Translations under genes and position numbers: made by a program | The notes under the pieces: generated by a model | Seen by the model: only the letters and a program-made list of their open reading frames with translations | What the model was told of the DNA's origin: nothing | Databases searched by the model: none | Shown here: in pieces, positions 48,689 through 52,160 of the stretch | How the letters are laid out: each line of letters starts with the position of its first letter | How positions within the stretch are numbered: the stretch's first letter is position 1 | Source of the DNA: a virus | IMG/VR virus record: IMGVR_UViG_3300020204_000093 | Span: 1-52,160 of that record | Length of the DNA stretch: 52,160 bases | Direction: 5' to 3' (one strand)

Positions 48689-49371
48689 TATTCATCTGCC
48701 CACTTAGGGTCATACATTTCTGGAGTATGAAATTTTTTGCTATAGTCTAGCATGGTTACAATTGAATACTTTGTTCCAGAATGAACTGGCATTGCTTGAT
48801 GAGGATACATAAAGTTGGATGGGAATATGTAAAGATCTCCAGCCTTTGGTTTAATATTTAAATTTTGTAGTCTAAAGAACAACTCCCCACCTTCATAATC
48901 ATCATTAACATAAGCAACTAAAGATACTGTACAATTGTAAGAAAAGCCATGATCGTGATGCTCCATAAAGTGTTGACCTGGACCGTACTTAATAAAATTA
49001 AATGCTTCCCAGTATTTAAGTGGCATAATGTTATACATTTTCCTGTAGTCTTCTACTGCTGCATATTGTGGATCATATACATCTTGCCAAAGTTCTTGAA
49101 GTTTTATTGAATCTTCACTTTTGTCTTGCTCAATGTCAGTTTTCTTAAATTTAAAATCTACACAGTCTCTATACTCAGGCATAAGTTGCTGATATCCAAC
49201 ATATGCTGGCATCCAGTGATATCTTTTGCCTTCAGGAGATAACTCTCCATATTCAGCGACTGATCCTAGGCTGCTTTCAAGTCGATTTATTACGTCAAAC
49301 TCTTTTTTAATTACTCCTCTATAACAGATAATTCCGTTACCAAGATCTTCTTTTTCTGTCCATGATTGCAT
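48688..49371 (-). CDS. 2OG-Fe(II) oxygenase, P4H-type, no. 7
   Basis: 227 residues. Iron ligands His138-x-Asp140 (MEHHDHG), His191 (YPHQAMPV), with Lys201 for 2-oxoglutarate; core AYVNDDYEGGELFF and KPKAGDLYIFPSN. It is the sister of no. 8: both have EAFNF[IV]KY-G, a His-x-x-His-x-Asp-His-Gly box, YNCTVS and VDF[KR]FK. TAGGAGA precedes ATG 49371. The long N-terminal part contains an acidic helix (LQELWQDVYDPQYAAVEDYRK, cut here for length) shared with no. 8. Confidence 0.88.
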   Translation of the reverse strand: MQSWTEKEDLGNGIICYRGVIKKEFDVINRLESSLGSVAEYGELSPEGKRYHWMPAYVGYQQLMPEYRDCVDFKFKKTDIEQDKSEDSIKLQELWQDVYDPQYAAVEDYRKMYNIMPLKYWEAFNFIKYGPGQHFMEHHDHGFSYNCTVSLVAYVNDDYEGGELFFRLQNLNIKPKAGDLYIFPSNFMYPHQAMPVHSGTKYSIVTMLDYSKKFHTPEMYDPKWADE

Positions 49372-49382
49372 TTGTATATCTC

Positions 49383-50150
49383 CTATTTATACTCTCTGCG
49401 TGACCAAACTTTTTTAATATAAACTCCACCGTCAGGCTGACGATAGAACTTTGCGTTATCTACCATTTTACCATATATAGAAGACTGATCTAAAATCTCT
49501 ATACTGTGGTCCCAGTTTTCTCTTTTAAAAGGAAGGATTTGTAAATATGGTGTCCCTGCTGGGATTGTTCCTTCCCATCCCTCCGCAATAAAAAATGGAA
49601 AACTGCCAAGAAGATGAACTTTGTCTGAATCAACAATGCCAGTGGTGTTTAAAAATGGAAGGTCAAACCTATTCATTGGGGTCATAAACAATGCACTATA
49701 TCCCTCTGGCAACTCTAAGCCCCATGGAGAACTCCAAGCAAAATGATGCTGATAGTATCCTTTAGGATGTTCAAATTGTGGCATTGGTGATCTTTGAGTA
49801 CAAAAATCTTTATACTTAGGATCATTTATTGTGACATTAATTACCCCTTGAGAATTTTTAGCAAAAATTAAATCGCAAGGAGTTTTAAATACATACCCTG
49901 TTGCAAATGCATCCATAATTGCAGGACATGCTTTCCATGTTGGAATTTTCCCATAGTCGTCAGTTGTGCCTTCTTTAGGGAAAGGACAAACCTCTTTTGG
50001 TGCTTTCCAATATTCTCCATTTGGCATTTTTGCAAATCTGTCTGCATCTTTGTACCAATCTGGGATTTCTTTTTGTGTAGGAACAGGAACAGAAATATCT
50101 TCTTTATTTATCCAAGGCCTGAAGGATGTAAACTTTGCAATTAGAGACAC
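49383..50150 (-). CDS. Unknown beta-rich partner protein, copy A, 255 aa
   Basis: Unknown function. The strongest features are PWGLELPEGYSALFMTPMNR, a mid-region GIVDSDKVHLLGSFPFFI, and IPAGTPYLQILPFKRE, an order I recognise from an uncharacterised phage and bacterial family (possibly DUF6065). It has an N-terminal PDWYKD segment and a Cys/Pro-rich stretch (CPFPKEG, KACPAI). Copy B (47972-48688) shares the core. GTG at 50150 shares a base with the stop of oxygenase no. 8, so the two are coupled. The pairing with a P4H-type enzyme, seen twice, suggests a joint function. Confidence 0.65.
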   Translation of the reverse strand: MSLIAKFTSFRPWINKEDISVPVPTQKEIPDWYKDADRFAKMPNGEYWKAPKEVCPFPKEGTTDDYGKIPTWKACPAIMDAFATGYVFKTPCDLIFAKNSQGVINVTINDPKYKDFCTQRSPMPQFEHPKGYYQHHFAWSSPWGLELPEGYSALFMTPMNRFDLPFLNTTGIVDSDKVHLLGSFPFFIAEGWEGTIPAGTPYLQILPFKRENWDHSIEILDQSSIYGKMVDNAKFYRQPDGGVYIKKVWSRREYK

Positions 50151-50863
50151 TACTTGTGTCCTAGTTCATTAATATCTGTCATTACAACAACACAATATTT
50201 ACTTCCTTTTTTCATTGGCAAAGACGCATGCTCATAAATATAGTTTGATGGGCAAAGGATAATATCTCCTATTTTTGGAGTATGTGTATAGTTATCCATT
50301 CTTGGAAACTTGATTTCTCCACCCTCATAGTCTTCATTTATATAAATAACAGCAGACACTGTACAGTTGTACATTGGGCCATGATCAGCATGAATATTGA
50401 AATGTGTTCCTTCTCCTTCATACTTTACAAAATTAAATGCTTCATAGTATATTACATTAATTCCCCAATACCGTGCATAATCATCAACGCAAAACTTTAA
50501 CTTTTGATATATCTCTTCATGCAAGTCAATTAATTCAGCATTGTGTTCATCTCTTGGACCTAAATTTTCTTGTTTAAATCTAAAGTCTACAGCATCTCTA
50601 GCCTTTTTAATTGGCACATCTGAGTTAGTTACTTTTGCTTCTGACCATTTATATTTGCCATTACTACCCAAGTTAGATTCAAGAATTTTAATATATCTTT
50701 CAGAATCTTCTTTTGAAAATACATTTCTATAAAGATTAATTCCTAATGCGGGGTTTTCAACTAAAATATTATTTCCAATAGTTTTTGATGGATATCTATT
50801 TAGAGACGTCTCTGATCTATCTTTAGTAAACCAAGGCGTTTCATTTTCATCATAGATTGTCAT
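50150..50863 (-). CDS. 2OG-Fe(II) oxygenase, P4H-type, no. 8
   Basis: 237 residues. Iron ligands His158-x-Asp160 (NIHADHG), His212 (YEHASLPM), with Lys222 for 2-oxoglutarate; core IYINEDYEGGEIKF and PKIGDIILCPSN. It is a sister of no. 7. It heads the four-gene unit (oxygenase, partner, oxygenase, partner), with AAAGGAA before ATG 50863 and a TGATATACT box upstream. The N-terminal 45 residues (ETPWFTKDRSETSLNR) differ from no. 7. Confidence 0.88.
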   Translation of the reverse strand: MTIYDENETPWFTKDRSETSLNRYPSKTIGNNILVENPALGINLYRNVFSKEDSERYIKILESNLGSNGKYKWSEAKVTNSDVPIKKARDAVDFRFKQENLGPRDEHNAELIDLHEEIYQKLKFCVDDYARYWGINVIYYEAFNFVKYEGEGTHFNIHADHGPMYNCTVSAVIYINEDYEGGEIKFPRMDNYTHTPKIGDIILCPSNYIYEHASLPMKKGSKYCVVVMTDINELGHK

Positions 50864-50891
50864 ATTATTCCTTTGTTTTGGTTATGACTAT

Positions 50892-50900
50892 AGTATATCA
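50892..50900 (-). promoter_or_regulatory. Extended -10 promoter for the oxygenase/partner operon
   Basis: The minus strand reads TGATATACT in the 62-base gap before gene 50863. The leader is about 20 bases and includes AAAGGAA. The same nine bases occur before genes 1298 and 51354. Confidence 0.6.
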
Positions 50901-50901
50901 C

Positions 50902-50924
50902 AAAAAAAATACTATTAATATTTT
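50902..50924 (-). terminator. Weak AT-only hairpin with T-run
   Basis: On the minus strand AAAATA and TATTTT can pair across a 7-base loop, followed by further T residues (eight T in a row in total). It starts just after the stop of the 142-aa gene. The stem is AT-only, so termination would rely on the T-run. Confidence 0.3.
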
Positions 50925-50925
50925 A

Positions 50926-51354
50926 TTAGATTAATGTTATTTCTCTAGTTGTTTCATTATATGAAACTGTTGCTCCTCTAATTGCAAAAGGGCACTTTAC
51001 AAGAAAAACTTCACCAGAAAATGCTGCATCATACAAAGATGCTCTTGCTGAGTCAGACTCAGCGCTTAGTCTAAGAATTATTTTATTATCGCACAAAAAT
51101 GCATATTGTTTATACGCATCTTTTTCTTCTTGCGATAGTTCAGAAAATCCTGAATTTGCAGTTCCATCAAAAGATGTTCCGTTCCAAGTAGCACCCTTGG
51201 TTGCTGTTGATTTGTAGTCAGATATGTTCATACCGATGAAATGAAGACCTTTATCCCACTCAGAGTCAAGAGATGCCCTTACTGCTTCGTCAGTTTGAAT
51301 TACCGAAAGTACCTCGTAAGTATCTGCAGTATCTTTAACAATTATTGCATACAT
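50926..51354 (-). CDS. Hypothetical protein, 142 aa
   Basis: Not recognised. The N-terminus has alternating strands and helices (YAIIVKDTADTYEVLSVIQTD); the middle has GATWNGTSFDGT, a W-N-G-x-x-F turn seen in phage fibre-associated proteins; the C-terminal half is helical then strand-rich (NKIILRLSAESDSARASLYDAA ... ATVSYNETTREITL). No signal peptide or cysteine cluster. It sits between the fibre-like gene and the oxygenases and has its own promoter and AAAGGAG, so it is probably expressed alone. A fibre-associated role is a context-based guess. Confidence 0.6.
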   Translation of the reverse strand: MYAIIVKDTADTYEVLSVIQTDEAVRASLDSEWDKGLHFIGMNISDYKSTATKGATWNGTSFDGTANSGFSELSQEEKDAYKQYAFLCDNKIILRLSAESDSARASLYDAAFSGEVFLVKCPFAIRGATVSYNETTREITLI

Positions 51355-51376
51355 ATTTTGTGTCTCCTTTTATCAT

Positions 51377-51385
51377 AGTATATCA
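51377..51385 (-). promoter_or_regulatory. Extended -10 promoter for the 142-aa gene
   Basis: The minus strand reads TGATATACT just after the stop of the FFP-repeat gene. The leader to ATG 51354 is about 15 bases and carries AAAGGAG. The stretch GGAGACACAAAAT in this leader also occurs before oxygenase no. 2. Confidence 0.55.
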
Positions 51386-51391
51386 TGTCTG

Positions 51392-52160
51392 TTAGCACCC
51401 ACAATGACCGCAGCAAGCGGGACATGCTTGCCAACAATAATTTCTAGTACATCCACTGCAACTACTTTGGAATGACGGTGGGAAGAACGGTCCGAATTGT
51501 GGTGGGAAGAACGGTGGAAAGAATGGGAAGAATGGGAAGAATGGTGGAAAGAATGGGAAGAATGGGAAGAACGGGAAGAATGGTGGGAAAAATGGGAAGA
51601 ACGGTGGGAAGAACGGTGGAAAGAATGGGAAGAATGGGAAGAATGGTGGAAAGAATGGGAAGAACGGAAAGAACGGGAAGAATGGTGGGAAGAACGGGAA
51701 GAATGGTGGGAAAAATGGGGGGAAGAATGGGAAAAACGGCGGGAAGAATGGAGGAAAGAACGGAGCAATTGTAGTTACATTGTTAGAAGAAGGAGAGGCT
51801 GCAGAATTACCATTTGCGTTTGTTGCATAAACTGTATATGTTTGAGCAGTATTTGCTTCTTGACTAACGATTACGCTTGTTGTTCCTGCCCCAACTGTTG
51901 CTCCCTTTCCATCTGAAGATGCCCAAGTATAACCAGTAATTGCAGAACCACCATTTGCTGGTGCTGACCAAGAAACTGTGTCTTGATCTACTCCAGCCGT
52001 TGCTGTTGGTGCAGATGGAGTTGCTGGAACTGTTGTTATTGTTACAGCACTTGATGCCGATGAAGCAGCAGAGGTTCCTGCTGCGTTAGTTGCTGTTACT
52101 GTAAATGTGGGCGTTGCTGCTGAAGCAATTCCAGTTACAGTAATTGGAGATGATGCTCCA
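51392..52160 (-). CDS. Fibre-like protein with FN3 domains, FFP repeat and Cys-rich end (5' part beyond window)
   Basis: At least 256 codons, open to the right edge. The visible part begins in one FN3/Ig-like repeat (FTVTATNAAGTSAAS), then a full FN3 repeat (DTVSWSAPANGGSAITGYTW ... TYTVYATNANGNSAAS). Next come 96 codons made almost only of Phe and Pro (units FFP and FFPP, about 26 FF pairs). The last 25 or so residues hold eight cysteines (CSGC, YC, QAC, ACC, HC, GC) and end at TAA 51392. FN3 repeats are common in phage appendages and bind surfaces; the Phe-Pro part and Cys end are of unknown role. It is probably a virion or cell-surface protein, since cysteine-dense ends suit metal or disulfide cross-linking. 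Confidence 0.75.
   Translation of the reverse strand, partial: GASSPITVTGIASAATPTFTVTATNAAGTSAASSASSAVTITTVPATPSAPTATAGVDQDTVSWSAPANGGSAITGYTWASSDGKGATVGAGTTSVIVSQEANTAQTYTVYATNANGNSAASPSSNNVTTIAPFFPPFFPPFFPFFPPFFPPFFPFFPPFFPFFPFFPFFPPFFPFFPFFPPFFPPFFPFFPPFFPFFPFFPFFPPFFPFFPFFPPFFPPQFGPFFPPSFQSSCSGCTRNYCWQACPACCGHCGC
51476..51763 (-). repeat. Phe-Phe-Pro coding repeat, 96 codons
   Basis: The minus strand encodes FFP and FFPP units in irregular order with one break (PQFGP) near the C-terminal end. Phe is written with both TTC and TTT and Pro with all four codons, so the amino acid pattern has been kept while DNA varied. The strong purine/pyrimidine bias creates spurious open frames on both strands. 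Confidence 0.9.

Noticed and set aside
795-50732. Numerous plus-strand open frames of 60-164 codons
   Set aside because: All lie opposite well-supported minus-strand genes, have odd composition (Ser/Leu/Phe/Ile-rich), and show no family resemblance. They are treated as antisense shadows.
51476-51763. Possible CRISPR array or satellite because of regular short repeats
   Set aside because: Units are 9-12 bases without spacers and match codon boundaries of an open reading frame; this is a coding repeat.
51373-51916. Open frames on both strands over the FFP repeat (Ser/His-rich on minus; Gly/Arg/Met-rich and Trp/Glu-rich on plus)
   Set aside because: They are shadows of the purine-biased repeat. 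The minus-strand frame ending at 51392 continues smoothly into FN3-like domains and is the only biologically sensible reading.
1-52160. tRNA genes, integrase, attachment sites, lysis genes and terminase
   Set aside because: None was recognised on either strand by reading; absence of tRNAs was not confirmed by a dedicated search (tRNAscan-SE or ARAGORN would decide).

Overview
The window is a continuous 52 kb stretch of a tailed bacteriophage genome (Caudoviricetes, siphovirus type). Every supported gene lies on the minus strand, so biological reading runs from position 52160 down to 1. The DNA is AT-rich and very compact: no gap exceeds about 100 bases, stop/start overlaps (ATGA, TAATG, TAGTG) are common, and many genes start with GTG. 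No terminase, lysis gene, integrase or tRNA is visible, so the window is not the whole genome. An actinobacterial host is inferred, not shown. The hints are a DnaE-type polymerase with an intact PHP site, a monomeric B12-dependent ribonucleotide reductase, a giant tape measure and probable leaderless mRNAs.

Layout in reading order. (1) 52160-51392: the 3' end of a fibre-like protein with fibronectin-III-like domains, an extreme Phe-Phe-Pro repeat and a cysteine-rich end. (2) 51354-42920: an accessory block with one small unknown gene, eight different 2-oxoglutarate/Fe(II) oxygenases of the prolyl-4-hydroxylase type, two paralogous proteins of unknown function and a short-chain dehydrogenase. 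(3) 42820-40787: class II ribonucleotide reductase. (4) 40761-29185: a 1335-residue virion-type protein, then portal, prohead protease with a nested scaffold, HK97-type capsid and head-tail connector genes. (5) 29116-11030: major tail protein, two paralogous tail assembly chaperones, a 2912-residue tape measure protein with an embedded kinase-like domain, tail tip and fibre genes. (6) 11030-1: small zinc-ribbon and HTH proteins, DnaB helicase, DnaG primase, gp32-like SSB, DnaE polymerase, a RecA-like recombinase, and a nuclease set (PD-(D/E)XK, Cas4-like, RuvC-like).

Control. Nearly every intergenic gap of useful size carries an extended -10 box (TGnTATAAT or TGnTATACT) reading toward the next gene. 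At four genes the box sits 6-7 bases before the start codon, as expected for leaderless transcripts. Strong hairpin terminators follow the capsid and major tail genes. The oxygenase block splits into two transcription units: 50863-47972 (oxygenase, partner, oxygenase, partner) and 47936-42920 (six oxygenases plus the dehydrogenase), the second closed by a probable terminator before the reductase promoter.

Most notable: the eight-member oxygenase array, the kinase-like domain inside the tape measure, the FFP-repeat/Cys-rich fibre end, and the compact promoter system with leaderless starts.
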